From Metapseudomonas boanensis (lineage in GTDB: Bacteria > Pseudomonadota > Gammaproteobacteria > Pseudomonadales > Pseudomonadaceae), in NCBI RefSeq assembly GCF_018704125.1, contig NZ_JAGTIS010000022.1:1-61201 (forward strand): a stretch of DNA of 61,201 bases. The letters run 5' to 3'. The translations under genes and the position numbers were made by a program. Shown here in pieces: positions 18,006 through 26,462 of the stretch; within the stretch, counting starts at the first letter, position 1, and each line of letters opens with the position of its first letter. The notes beneath the pieces are model-generated. The model searched no databases. It had not been told where the DNA came from and saw only the letters and a list, made by a program, of their open reading frames with translations.

Positions 18006-18704
18006 TCAAGGGTGCTCTGTCTCACCCAGGGCAGCGTCGACCTTGTCGTCGATGCTCAAGCCGTGACGGTGGCGGTGGTACAGGTACGCACCGAGCACTC
18101 CTGAGAGGAGGAAAAGCACTGCCGCAGCACCGATCCGCAGTGTCGGCGCAACGTTGACGCCGCTGCCGACCAGGGCGAAAACCAGCGTCTGCGGCAGGAA
18201 GCCGATGAAGCTCGCGGCCAGGAACGGCGCCATGTGTGCGCTGGAGATGCCGGCGGCCAGGTTGGTCAGCACGTTGCTGCCAACCGGCAGCAGGCGGATC
18301 AGCAGCGTCATCGAGAACGGATGGTCATGGATGAATTGGTCGAATCGCGCGGCGCGCTTCCCCAGTCGGTCGCGCAGCAGGCGCCTGCCAAAAAACCGCG
18401 CATAAAGAAAGGTGGTCATGCAGCCGAGCAGCGCGGCCAGTGCTCCGAGCAAGGTGCCTGGCAGCAAGCCGAAGGCATAGCCAGCGAGAAAGGCAATGAT
18501 CTGCCGTGGCAGGCCAACGGCGGTGAATAGTGCGCCCATCGCCAGGAACAGCAGGGTGCCCTCGACCCCATGCCCGCGTATGTGGGCATCGACCCAGGCT
18601 TCGTTGATTGCATTGCCCAGGTCACTGCTTTTGAACAGGTAGCCGAACAGCGCGAGGCTGAGGATCAGACCAAGCCCCTTGAACAGCACTCGAAGGTTCA
18701 TCAT
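18006..18704 (-). CDS. VTT/DedA-like (TVP38/TMEM64) membrane protein
   Basis: A 232-residue inner-membrane protein. GLPRQIIAFLAGYAFGLLPGTLLG followed by ARFFGRRLLRDRLG and LIRLLPVGSNVLTNLAAG is the VTT (SNARE-associated/DedA superfamily) pattern. Several DedA proteins flip undecaprenyl phosphate or phospholipids, and this fits a pathway using lipid-linked sugars (inference). The ATG overlaps the stop of a 39-codon upstream frame as ATGA. The GT2 gene follows after about 94 bases. Confidence 0.85.
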   Translation of the reverse strand: MMNLRVLFKGLGLILSLALFGYLFKSSDLGNAINEAWVDAHIRGHGVEGTLLFLAMGALFTAVGLPRQIIAFLAGYAFGLLPGTLLGALAALLGCMTTFLYARFFGRRLLRDRLGKRAARFDQFIHDHPFSMTLLIRLLPVGSNVLTNLAAGISSAHMAPFLAASFIGFLPQTLVFALVGSGVNVAPTLRIGAAAVLFLLSGVLGAYLYHRHRHGLSIDDKVDAALGETEHP

Positions 18705-18820
18705 GCGCCTGCTCCGGATTCGATCAACGAGGTCCGGACGCCGGCTTGCGCCAGGGCGGCATGTGTACCGGCCTGGATTCTGTCCTGTAGAAGCATTGAA
18801 AGGTATCGCCCGTTCGACAT
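18701..18820 (-). CDS. Small ORF with a GT2-like N-terminus, coupled to the VTT gene
   Basis: A 39-codon frame beginning MSNGRYLSMLL and ending ESGAGA. Its first codons and the bases just before the ATG (GACCCA) closely resemble the start of the GT2 gene at 17911 (MSNRPYLSVLI, preceded by GACCCA). After about ten codons the likeness ends. Its stop overlaps the VTT start as ATGA. It may be the remnant of a second GT2 gene or a leader that sets translation of the VTT gene. Whether it is made as a peptide is unknown. Confidence 0.4.
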   Translation of the reverse strand: MSNGRYLSMLLQDRIQAGTHAALAQAGVRTSLIESGAGA

Positions 18821-18898
18821 ATTGGGTCTTTTTATGGTGTGTCTAGAATAGTGCAGGAGCGGTAAGGCCTTGCTTCATATTGATCTCGCCTGATCGCT

Positions 18899-19891
18899 TC
18901 AGGCTCCGTAGAAATCGCGGTACCAGGCAACGAAATGGCCAACGCCCTCCTTCAACGGGGTACGTGGTTGGAAGCCCGTCCGTTCAGCCAGTGCGCTCAC
19001 ATCGGCCCACGTTTGCAGCACATCCCCTGGTTGCATGGGTTTCAGCTGCTTGATGGACTGGAGGCCGGTGGCTGCTTCGATGCAGCCGACGAAATCCAGC
19101 AGTCGAACGGGCGAGCCAAGGCCAATGTTGAATAGCCTGGCGGGCGGTCCCTGCCTGGCTTGTTCCGGCTCGTCAGGGTAGGGAGGTGGGCAGTCCTGGA
19201 TGCGGACTATTCCTTCGACGACATCATCGATGTAGGTGAAGTCCCGCGACATATCGCCATTGTTGTAGATGTCGATGGGCTGGCCTTCGAGAATTGCCTT
19301 GGTGAACTTGAATGGCGCCATGTCGGGGCGGCCCCAGGGGCCATATACGGTGAAGAATCGCAGCCCTGTGGTCGGTATCCGATACAGGTGCGCGTAAGTG
19401 TGTGCCATCAGTTCATTGGCGCGCTTGGTGGCGGCATAGAGCGATACCGGGTTGTCGACGGCGTCCTCGGTGGAGAAGGGCACCTTGCTGTTCATCCCGT
19501 AAACCGAGCTGCTGGAGGCGTACACCAGGTGCTGGACGCCATTGTGGCGGCAACCTTCCAGCACATTGACGAAGCCGGTCAGGTTGGCGTCGGCATACGC
19601 ATGGGGATTCTCCAGCGAGTAACGCACCCCGGCCTGGGCCGCCAGGTGGATGACTCGCTCGAAGCGCTGATCGCGAAACAGCGCCTCCATGCCAGTGCGG
19701 TCTGCAAGATCGAGCTTCACGAAACTGAACCCGGGATGCTGGTTCAGTCGCTCCAGGCGAGCGAGTTTGAGCTCGACGCTGTAGTAATCGTTGAGGTTGT
19801 CGAGGCCGACGACTTCATGCCCGGCCAGGCACAGCCGGTTTGCCGTGTGGAATCCGATGAAGCCTGCTGCGCCAGTAACCAGGAACTTCAC
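18899..19891 (-). CDS. UDP-glucuronate 4-epimerase-like NAD-dependent epimerase
   Basis: A 330-residue extended SDR. TGAAGFIG binds NAD, and SLYAATKRANE holds the catalytic Y and K. GLDNLNDYYSVELKLARL near residue 34 is typical of UDP-glucuronate 4-epimerases, which make UDP-galacturonate. It starts with GTG inside the stop of the UDP-glucose dehydrogenase gene (GTGA overlap), so both steps, UDP-glucose to UDP-glucuronate to UDP-galacturonate, are coupled. It supplies a uronic acid donor for the nearby glycosyltransferases (inference). Confidence 0.88.
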   Translation of the reverse strand: MKFLVTGAAGFIGFHTANRLCLAGHEVVGLDNLNDYYSVELKLARLERLNQHPGFSFVKLDLADRTGMEALFRDQRFERVIHLAAQAGVRYSLENPHAYADANLTGFVNVLEGCRHNGVQHLVYASSSSVYGMNSKVPFSTEDAVDNPVSLYAATKRANELMAHTYAHLYRIPTTGLRFFTVYGPWGRPDMAPFKFTKAILEGQPIDIYNNGDMSRDFTYIDDVVEGIVRIQDCPPPYPDEPEQARQGPPARLFNIGLGSPVRLLDFVGCIEAATGLQSIKQLKPMQPGDVLQTWADVSALAERTGFQPRTPLKEGVGHFVAWYRDFYGA

Positions 19892-21231
19892 GCTTCACCT
19901 GCTCGCACGACGGTGCGCCCGATGGGATAGTAGGAAAGACCGGCCTGCTTCACCCTGGAGGGCTCGAACAGGTTGCGGCCATCGAAGATCACCTGGTCGA
20001 TCAGCTTCGCCTTGAGTTCGTCGAAGTCAGCGATGCGGAAGTTCCGCCACTCAGTGAGTATCACCAGCGCGTGGGCTTTTTCCACTGCGGACTCCTTCGA
20101 ACCGGCCAACACCAGGTCGCTGCGCTCGCCATAAATGCGCCGGGCCTCGTTCATCGCCTCCGGGTCATAGGCCTGCACGCGAGCGCCAGCGTTCCAGAGG
20201 CTTTCCAGCAGCACGCGGCTGGGCGCTTCACGCATGTCATCGGTATTGGGCTTGAAGGACAGGCCCCATACAGCGAAGGTCTTGCCGCTGACGTCGTCGT
20301 GGTAGTGCTTGCTGATGTTCTCGAACAGCTTGTGTTTCTGCTTGTGGTTGACCGCCTCGACGGCATCGAGCAGATGAGGCTCGTAGCCAACCTCCGCCGC
20401 GGTACGTCGAAGGGCCTGGATGTCCTTGGGAAAGCAGGAGCCGCCGTAACCGCACCCGGCATAGATGAAGTCGTAGCCGATGCGCGAGTCCGAGCCGATG
20501 CCCTTGCGCACCATCTCGATGTCCGCGCCAAGCCGTTCAGCCAGGTTGGCCATTTCGTTGATGAAGGAAATCTTGGTGGCCAGCATGCTGTTGGCGGCGT
20601 ATTTGGTCAGCTCCGCGCTGCGGCTGTCCATGACGATGAGCTTGTCGTGATTGCGGCTGAAGGGTTTGTACAGCTCGCGGAATATATCGATGCCGGCCTG
20701 GTCGTCGATGCCGATGATGATGCGTTCAGGGCGCATGCAGTCTTCGACCGCCGAGCCCTCTTTCAGGAACTCCGGGTTCGATACGACCCGCATGTCGAGG
20801 GCGAGGTGCCTCCGGGCAAGGCCTTCATTGACCCGGGCCTTGATCCTTTGCGCGGTGCCGACGGGCGATGTGGACTTGTTGATGATGATTTTGGCGCTCG
20901 TTGCGTACGCGGCGATGGCATCCGCCACTGAGAAGACCTGTTTCAGGTCCGCACCGCCATCTTCGCCGGGCGGGGTGCCCACGGCGATGAAGATGATCTC
21001 GGCATAATCGATGCCCTGGGTCGCGTCCACGGTAAAACTGATTCGCTTCGCGGCGAGATTGGTCTGTATCAGCGCTTCGAGGCCCGGCTCGAAAATGGGC
21101 GAGTGACCTGCGTTCAAACGGCTGACCCGGGCTGAATCGATATCGACGCAGCAGACCGAGTGGCCAACTTCTGCAAAGCATGCCGCCTGAGTCAGGCCGA
21201 CATAGCCCGTGCCAAAGATGGTGATCTTCAT
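19888..21231 (-). CDS. ugd: UDP-glucose 6-dehydrogenase
   Basis: A 447-residue enzyme that oxidises UDP-glucose to UDP-glucuronate with two NAD. KITIFGTGYVGLTQAACFAE is the N-terminal Rossmann domain, and GYGGSCFPKDIQAL holds the catalytic cysteine. FAVWGLSFKPNTDDMREAPS marks the C-terminal UDP-binding domain. ATG 21231 is chosen because it begins the Rossmann strand; the frame is open upstream to 21348 without conserved residues. It is the first gene of a two-gene unit with the epimerase. The 280-base region before it holds no other gene. Confidence 0.93.
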   Translation of the reverse strand: MKITIFGTGYVGLTQAACFAEVGHSVCCVDIDSARVSRLNAGHSPIFEPGLEALIQTNLAAKRISFTVDATQGIDYAEIIFIAVGTPPGEDGGADLKQVFSVADAIAAYATSAKIIINKSTSPVGTAQRIKARVNEGLARRHLALDMRVVSNPEFLKEGSAVEDCMRPERIIIGIDDQAGIDIFRELYKPFSRNHDKLIVMDSRSAELTKYAANSMLATKISFINEMANLAERLGADIEMVRKGIGSDSRIGYDFIYAGCGYGGSCFPKDIQALRRTAAEVGYEPHLLDAVEAVNHKQKHKLFENISKHYHDDVSGKTFAVWGLSFKPNTDDMREAPSRVLLESLWNAGARVQAYDPEAMNEARRIYGERSDLVLAGSKESAVEKAHALVILTEWRNFRIADFDELKAKLIDQVIFDGRNLFEPSRVKQAGLSYYPIGRTVVRAGEA

Positions 21232-21511
21232 GCTGTACTCGCTAATGAGGTGAGACGTAGCCCAGCGCCGGGGCTCTTTTTTGTTGTTCTTGTAGCTCTT
21301 GCTGGTCTGTCGACATTTGCACCGCTCCGCCCTGGCGAGGGCTGGCAAATCCGGGGGAATACGAAAGGCGCCGTATCCCCTGGTGACGAGCGCCGTTCTG
21401 CTTCATTCGACCACCCAATTGACGACAGAGATATGACGAGATCGTATAAAAGGCAAGCCGAACCCGATCCAATTGCGACAAGTCCGTCACGCGATGACGG
21501 TGCTGCGACCA

Positions 21512-22435
21512 TCAATTCTTCTCCGTGCGTTTGAGTTCGAGCACGCGGTTACGGCCCTGCTCGGCAAGCAGGTAAAGACCGGGAGCAGTTTCGACTAGGG
21601 TCTGGGCCGAGCGCAGGTGGGTGAGGATTTCATGCACGTGGCCCTGGCTGTCCATGAGCAACAGGCGGGCCATGTGGGTGGTGTCTTCGGTCACCCAGAG
21701 GCCTTCGCGGTTGCACAGGAGAAAGCCGGGGGCGTTCAGGCCGTCGAGCACTATCCTGTCATTGCCATCCGGCAGCAGTTGCTTGATCTGCCCGCGTTTC
21801 TTCTCGCTGTAGAACAGCCTCCCGTCGGGGCATGCGGTGACGGCTTCCGCTTCCTCCAGCCCACTGCGCAGCGTTTCCGTCGCACCGGACTCCGGGTTGT
21901 ATCGCAGTAGCCTGCCATCGCTCTTGAGGTCTTCGATGGCATAGAGGAAGTGGCCATCGGTGGCGACGCCTTCGATGTTGGCCCCACTGAGCAATTGCTG
22001 GATGCCGTGATCGTTCATCCAGTACACCGGCTGCTCGCCGCCTTCCTGGCTGAATACCACGCCGCCCCGATACGGCACCATGCCGTCGGGTTTTGAGAGT
22101 CCTGTTTCGACCGCCTTGCTATCGCCGTTGGCGCCAAGTCGCAGGATGCGCCCCTTGCCGTCGTCGAACTCCTGGCTCACATACAGGCCGCCGCGACCAT
22201 CCGGGGCCAGTGCGCTGACCCGCTCGATCGCGTCGAATCGAACCTGCATGGACCAGCCCGGAGCCGCGCTTGCTGGATACAAATGCCGCCAGGCCGGAAC
22301 AGTGGTAAACCCCAATAACAGCACTGAGACACCCGCCATCGCCCAGCGACCGACCCGGGAGCGAAAGGAGGACAGGATGCTCTTGCACGAGATTGCTGGA
22401 CGCTGGAGCAGGGAATGAATAGCTGTTACGGACAT
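21512..22435 (-). CDS. Membrane-anchored SMP-30/NHL-like beta-propeller protein
   Basis: A 307-residue protein with one hydrophobic segment (about residues 32-50), then a periplasmic domain of repeated blades such as VSALAPDGRGGLYVSQEF, IEGVATDGHFLYAIEDL and AEAVTACPDGRLFYSEK. This resembles SMP-30/strictosidine-synthase-like propellers; no catalytic assignment is possible. AGGAGG stands seven bases before ATG 22435, and the start lies two bases after the methyltransferase stop, so the two are one operon. Its layout parallels the YjiK-like protein at 14566-15525. Confidence 0.75.
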   Translation of the reverse strand: MSVTAIHSLLQRPAISCKSILSSFRSRVGRWAMAGVSVLLLGFTTVPAWRHLYPASAAPGWSMQVRFDAIERVSALAPDGRGGLYVSQEFDDGKGRILRLGANGDSKAVETGLSKPDGMVPYRGGVVFSQEGGEQPVYWMNDHGIQQLLSGANIEGVATDGHFLYAIEDLKSDGRLLRYNPESGATETLRSGLEEAEAVTACPDGRLFYSEKKRGQIKQLLPDGNDRIVLDGLNAPGFLLCNREGLWVTEDTTHMARLLLMDSQGHVHEILTHLRSAQTLVETAPGLYLLAEQGRNRVLELKRTEKN

Positions 22436-22437
22436 GC

Positions 22438-23124
22438 TCACGCCTCCTTGCGCAGAACATAGACTCGCCACATGGCGTAGCCTGGCAGCAGATCCTGGCG
22501 GGACAGGATATGGAAACCGACACTGCGGAACTCCGCTTCGATGGTCTCCCGCGCGACGACGAATCGACCCTGTCGGGGCGAGCCTTCGCTCATTGCTGCA
22601 CGGCGTCGCTCAAGGCGCTTGCGCCTCCACGCCTTGAAGTTGCCGTCGACCCACAGCGAGACGATCAAGGTGTCACGGGTAACACGATGGAATTCTCGCA
22701 ACAGCTCCAGGCGCTGGTCCGCTGTCTCGATACGCTGCAAGTAGCGCATGCAGAAGATGCAGTCCACGGCATTCTCGCCAAGCTCTATCGCAAAGGGTGT
22801 GGCCTGGAAGGTACGAACACGCCGCGCTATGTCCGGTGAATGATTGGCATGGGATGCGGCCAGCCATTCTGCGTTCTGGTCCCCGGCCAGGATCAGACGA
22901 TTCGGATGTTCTGCCAGCAGGGGCCAGAAGCGGCCATCGCCACAGGGCAGGTCGAGGATCAGGTTCGGTTGTCCGGCCACCTTCAGCGCACGCAGGGCCA
23001 TCTGCTCGTCACGCCAGCGGGCCAGGCGCAGTCGCAAATGATCCTTGCATGTGCCGGGGCGCAGCGCGGATTCCTCTGGGGCAAGCGGCGAGTCGATCGA
23101 ACTAGACCGGGGCTGCGGCATCAA
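22438..23124 (-). CDS. Class I SAM-dependent methyltransferase
   Basis: A 228-residue protein. Motif I is LILDLPCGDGRFWPLL, followed by LAGDQNAEW as the acidic loop and DCIFCMRYLQRI as motif II-like strand. It is a methyltransferase with no identifiable substrate. A perfect ColR-type box lies about 70 bases upstream pointing at this gene, and the anchored propeller gene is coupled downstream. It may modify lipopolysaccharide or a membrane lipid (inference from neighbours). Confidence 0.82.
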   Translation of the reverse strand: MMPQPRSSSIDSPLAPEESALRPGTCKDHLRLRLARWRDEQMALRALKVAGQPNLILDLPCGDGRFWPLLAEHPNRLILAGDQNAEWLAASHANHSPDIARRVRTFQATPFAIELGENAVDCIFCMRYLQRIETADQRLELLREFHRVTRDTLIVSLWVDGNFKAWRRKRLERRRAAMSEGSPRQGRFVVARETIEAEFRSVGFHILSRQDLLPGYAMWRVYVLRKEA

Positions 23125-23193
23125 GACCGGCTCCTGAATCCGTGGAAGCGAACCAAGGTAGAGGGCGGCTTGTTGTGGTCTGGTAAAGAAAAT

Positions 23194-23209
23194 GTGAAAA
23201 AAATGTCAA
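23194..23209 (-). promoter_or_regulatory. ColR-type box upstream of the methyltransferase operon
   Basis: On the minus strand the bases read TTGACATTTTTTTCAC, a perfect fit to YYNASNNYTTTTTCAC. It lies directly after the stop of the phosphoethanolamine transferase gene and 70 bases before the methyltransferase start, so it probably drives the methyltransferase-propeller unit separately. Confidence 0.7.
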
Positions 23210-23212
23210 TTA

Positions 23213-24883
23213 TCACGACTCCGTTTCCGTGGCCCGGCATGGCGCGAACATATCCAGCGATGCGTTGTACTCACCGGTTTGAATCTCGAGCAGGCCGAGC
23301 ATCGAGTGGAACAGGTTGTCCTGGCTGAGGAGCTTGTCGCGCTCCCGGGCCAGGCAGTCGGATGCGACGGCGAAATCCTGTTGGTAGCTGTCAGAGAACC
23401 ACGCGAGCATCGCTACGTGCTTCTGCTGGTCAGGGGCCAGGACGTAGGGTGTGCCGTGCAGGAAGAGGTTGTACTCGCCCAGCGACTCACCGTGGTCGGA
23501 GAGGTACAGCATGGCGGTATCCACCTTGTCCTGATTCTTGCGCAGCAGGTCGATCAGGCTCGACACCACGTAGTCCGTGTAGACCAGCGTGTTGTCATAC
23601 GCGTTGGTGATGCTTTCGCGGGAGCAGTCATTCAGGGCATTGCTGGTGCAGACCGGAGTGAAAGTCTCGAACTGGCTGGGATAGCGCTTGAAGTAGTCCG
23701 GCCCGTGGCTGCCCATCTGGTGCAGGACCAGCACCGAGTCATCCTTCAGCTTATCGATATAGTCCTGCAGCCCTTTGAGCAGGATTTCGTCATGGCACTC
23801 GCCATCCACGCACAGCCCGGGATCCTTGAGGTGACTGAGTTGCATGAAGGCCACACGGTCGCAGGTGCCTTTGCAGCCCGACTGATTGTCGTGCCATGAA
23901 ACGGTCAGGCCTGCGCGCTTGAGCAGGTCAAGCAGGCCTTCCTGGCTGCGGGCCTGAGTGGCGTCGTAGCCTGCGCGCCCCATGTTGGAGAACATGCAGG
24001 GAACCGATACAGCGGTTTCCGTGCCGCAGGAATGCACATTGCGAAAGGTCAGCAGACCGTCCTCCTTACTGAGGCGCGGCGTGGTGTTGCGTCCATAGCC
24101 GAGGACGCCGAAGTTGTCCGCTCGCGCGCTCTCGCCGACCACCAGCACGGTCAGCGACTTGCGCTTGTGCGTCTTCCAGGCGGGGGCCTTGTGCGCGTCG
24201 GTGCCGATTCGGCGCAGCGGCTGCTGGTTGAGCGCCAGTTCCTCGCGCAGGTAACCGAAGGAGGCGCCAAGGTAGTTGCTGGGCACCACCAGCATCCTCA
24301 GTTCATGGTGGTTACGTAGCAGTGAGGCCAGCCCCTGGTAGTTGCCCAGGGCAATCAGCCCCAGCGCTGCCACGCAACCAAGCGCCAAGACGCACTTGAC
24401 GATCAACTCGCGGTGAATCGGGCGATGTTTGACGGGAAGTCGCCACAGCAGCCAGCTGGGCAAAATGCCGAGGAAGAAGATGAACAGGAAAAGTCTCACG
24501 GAAAGCAGGTCACGCACTTCGCCGACATCGGTTTCAGCGACATTGCGCAGCATGTTCTTGTCGACCAGCACACCGTACTGGCTCATGAAGTAGGCGACCG
24601 CGGAACTGGAGACCAGGAGGAAGACGAGGACCGGCTTGAAGATCCAGCGAAATGACAGCGTTACCAGCACGAGGTTGAAGATCGCGAAGACCATTGCGCC
24701 GAACGCGATGCGCATCCCCAGCCCACTGGCGCCCGCCGGAACGATGGAGAAGAGATGGTGCCAGAGCGGAAAGTTATAAATGGCAAGAAGCACGAGGCTG
24801 ACCAGGAAGGCCAGGGTTTCTGGTCGAAGTGCAAGCCTGTCGGATGGATCGACGAACTTGCTCGCATAGTTTGGAAGTTGCAT
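23213..24883 (-). CDS. eptA: Lipid A phosphoethanolamine transferase, EptA type
   Basis: A 556-residue inner-membrane enzyme with about five N-terminal helices and a large periplasmic sulfatase-fold domain. VVGESARADNFG holds the zinc ligand E251. HSCGTETAVSVPCMF contains the nucleophile T290 between C286 and C296, which form a disulfide in EptA and MCR proteins. YLSDHGESLGE holds further metal ligands. It transfers phosphoethanolamine to lipid A phosphates and lowers polymyxin binding in known members. A ColR-type box (one mismatch) is upstream. Confidence 0.9.
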   Translation of the reverse strand: MQLPNYASKFVDPSDRLALRPETLAFLVSLVLLAIYNFPLWHHLFSIVPAGASGLGMRIAFGAMVFAIFNLVLVTLSFRWIFKPVLVFLLVSSSAVAYFMSQYGVLVDKNMLRNVAETDVGEVRDLLSVRLFLFIFFLGILPSWLLWRLPVKHRPIHRELIVKCVLALGCVAALGLIALGNYQGLASLLRNHHELRMLVVPSNYLGASFGYLREELALNQQPLRRIGTDAHKAPAWKTHKRKSLTVLVVGESARADNFGVLGYGRNTTPRLSKEDGLLTFRNVHSCGTETAVSVPCMFSNMGRAGYDATQARSQEGLLDLLKRAGLTVSWHDNQSGCKGTCDRVAFMQLSHLKDPGLCVDGECHDEILLKGLQDYIDKLKDDSVLVLHQMGSHGPDYFKRYPSQFETFTPVCTSNALNDCSRESITNAYDNTLVYTDYVVSSLIDLLRKNQDKVDTAMLYLSDHGESLGEYNLFLHGTPYVLAPDQQKHVAMLAWFSDSYQQDFAVASDCLARERDKLLSQDNLFHSMLGLLEIQTGEYNASLDMFAPCRATETES

Positions 24884-24941
24884 GTTCCGGTATTCCAGGA
24901 GGTTGCGGCGAGCAGTCTAGAAATCCGGTTATCAAATTTGC

Positions 24942-24957
24942 GTGAAAAAAACCTGTA
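24942..24957 (-). promoter_or_regulatory. ColR-type box upstream of eptA (one mismatch)
   Basis: The minus strand reads TACAGGTTTTTTTCAC, which differs from YYNASNNYTTTTTCAC only at the second base. It lies about 60 bases before the eptA start. A second T-rich run precedes it. The known P. putida ColR regulon includes an eptA-type gene. Confidence 0.6.
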
Positions 24958-25065
24958 AAAAAGGTGAGTCGCCAGTAGCCACATTGTCTTCCTCTATGCG
25001 ACGGGCGAACAGAGAATATGCAATCTAATGGAGGGGTGATCGTTACGATCGAGAGGCAGGGAAGG

Positions 25066-25089
25066 GGCTGAGGCTGAGGCTGAGGCTGA
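25066..25089. repeat. Four tandem GGCTGA hexamers
   Basis: The hexamer GGCTGA is repeated four times without change in the gap between the MFS gene and eptA. It is a simple-sequence tract prone to slippage. No function is visible. Confidence 0.8.
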
Positions 25090-25093
25090 GAAA

Positions 25094-25115
25094 GGAGGCC
25101 CGGGACCGGGCCTCC
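25094..25115 (-). terminator. Intrinsic terminator of the MFS gene
   Basis: GGAGGCCCGG and CCGGGCCTCC form a stem 9-10 bp long, followed on the minus strand by TTTCTC. It stands 10 bases beyond the stop of the MFS gene that ends at 25125. Confidence 0.75.
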
Positions 25116-25124
25116 GAGGTGACA

Positions 25125-26462
25125 TTACTCTTCGATGTGCTCGATCTTGCGCGGAGCCATGAAGTACAGCCAGGTGAGAGCGATGAAATACATCGCCGGA
25201 ATCATGGTGAACAACACCGCGTAGTTGTTGTTGGTGGCGGTCAGCACGCCACCGACGATCTGGGTCATGAACATGCCGCCAATCGCGGCGCACATACCTC
25301 CGAAGCCAAACACGGTGCTCATCATGTACTTGGGGGTGTAGTCCATTACCAGGCTCCAGATGTTGGCGGTCCAGGCCTGGTGCGCTCCCACAGCGAGGGC
25401 GATGGCTAGAACCGCGACCCACAGACCGCTGGCATTGGCGGCGAAGACCACGCCGACGATGGTGCAGGCGAAGATCAGCATCGACACCAGGCGAGCGGTG
25501 ATCGAGCGGACGCCACGGCCGATCAGCCAGGACGAAAGGATGCCGCCGCCCACACTGCCGAAGTCGGCGGTCAGCCAGATCAACATCAGCGGAATACCCA
25601 TCTGGGTCACGCTGATACCCAGGTTGTACTGCTGGTTGAGGAAGGGCGGCAGCCAATAAAGGTAGAACCAGAACACCGGAGCAGTGATCGAGTAGGCCAG
25701 GGCAAAGGCCCAGGTGCCGCGCATGCGCAGGATGCGGGAGAAGGGTACCTTGACCGGCTCGGGCTCGACTTCCTGGTTGATGTAGTCCAGCTCGCTCTTC
25801 TGCACACGCGGATGCTCTTCCGGGTTGTAGTAGTTCAGAGCCCAGAACACCAACCAGACAATGCCCAGCAGGCCCATGCCGATAAAGGCGGCTTGCCAGC
25901 CCCAGACGGAGAGAATCAGCGGCAGCAGGGCTGGCGTGACCATGGCGCCGACGTTGGTGCCGGCGTTGAAGATGCCGGTAGCCAGGGCGCGTTCCCCAGC
26001 CGGGAACCAGAGGCGCGTGGTCTTCACGCAGGCCGGGTAGTTGGCCGCTTCGGTCAGGCCGAGGATGAAGCGGCAGACCATGAAGCCAACGGCCGAAGTG
26101 GCCAGGCCATGGGCGCCGGTGGCCAGGCTCCAGAGCAATACCGCGAAGAAGAAGGCGCGTTTGACGCCGACCTTGTCGATGAAGCGACCCTGGAGGATGA
26201 AGCCGACGGCATAGCCGACCTGGAACCAGAAGTTGATGTTGGCGTAGTCCATCGCCGTCCAGGCCATCTTCTCAGCGAGGATCGGCTGCATCACACCAAG
26301 CGCGGCGCGGTCGATGTAGTTAAGGGTGGTGGCGAAAAACACCAGTGCGAGCATGTACCAGCGCGTTTTGCCGACCGCCATGGCGCCGCGGACCTTGCCG
26401 AATATGCCGCCATGCGCGACAGCGCTGTCAGGGGTGATGCGAGTGGTGTGGGACTGAATCAT
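25125..26462 (-). CDS. MFS transporter, anion:cation symporter (ACS) family
   Basis: A 445-residue transporter with 12 predicted helices. LNYIDRAALGVMQPILAE in helix 1 and GFILQGRFIDKVGVKRAF after helix 2 are typical of the ACS family of hexuronate, phthalate and related acid carriers. It is divergent from quiC, so uptake of quinate, shikimate or dehydroshikimate is likely (inference). ATG 26462 begins MIQSHTTRIT; a GTG at 26498 is an alternative. A terminator follows. Confidence 0.85.
   Translation of the reverse strand: MIQSHTTRITPDSAVAHGGIFGKVRGAMAVGKTRWYMLALVFFATTLNYIDRAALGVMQPILAEKMAWTAMDYANINFWFQVGYAVGFILQGRFIDKVGVKRAFFFAVLLWSLATGAHGLATSAVGFMVCRFILGLTEAANYPACVKTTRLWFPAGERALATGIFNAGTNVGAMVTPALLPLILSVWGWQAAFIGMGLLGIVWLVFWALNYYNPEEHPRVQKSELDYINQEVEPEPVKVPFSRILRMRGTWAFALAYSITAPVFWFYLYWLPPFLNQQYNLGISVTQMGIPLMLIWLTADFGSVGGGILSSWLIGRGVRSITARLVSMLIFACTIVGVVFAANASGLWVAVLAIALAVGAHQAWTANIWSLVMDYTPKYMMSTVFGFGGMCAAIGGMFMTQIVGGVLTATNNNYAVLFTMIPAMYFIALTWLYFMAPRKIEHIEE

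Noticed and set aside
12341-24883. Aminoarabinose (arn) operon
   Set aside because: ArnT-like and GT2 genes are present, but no arnA, arnB, arnD or arnEF; a UDP-glucuronate epimerase is present instead.
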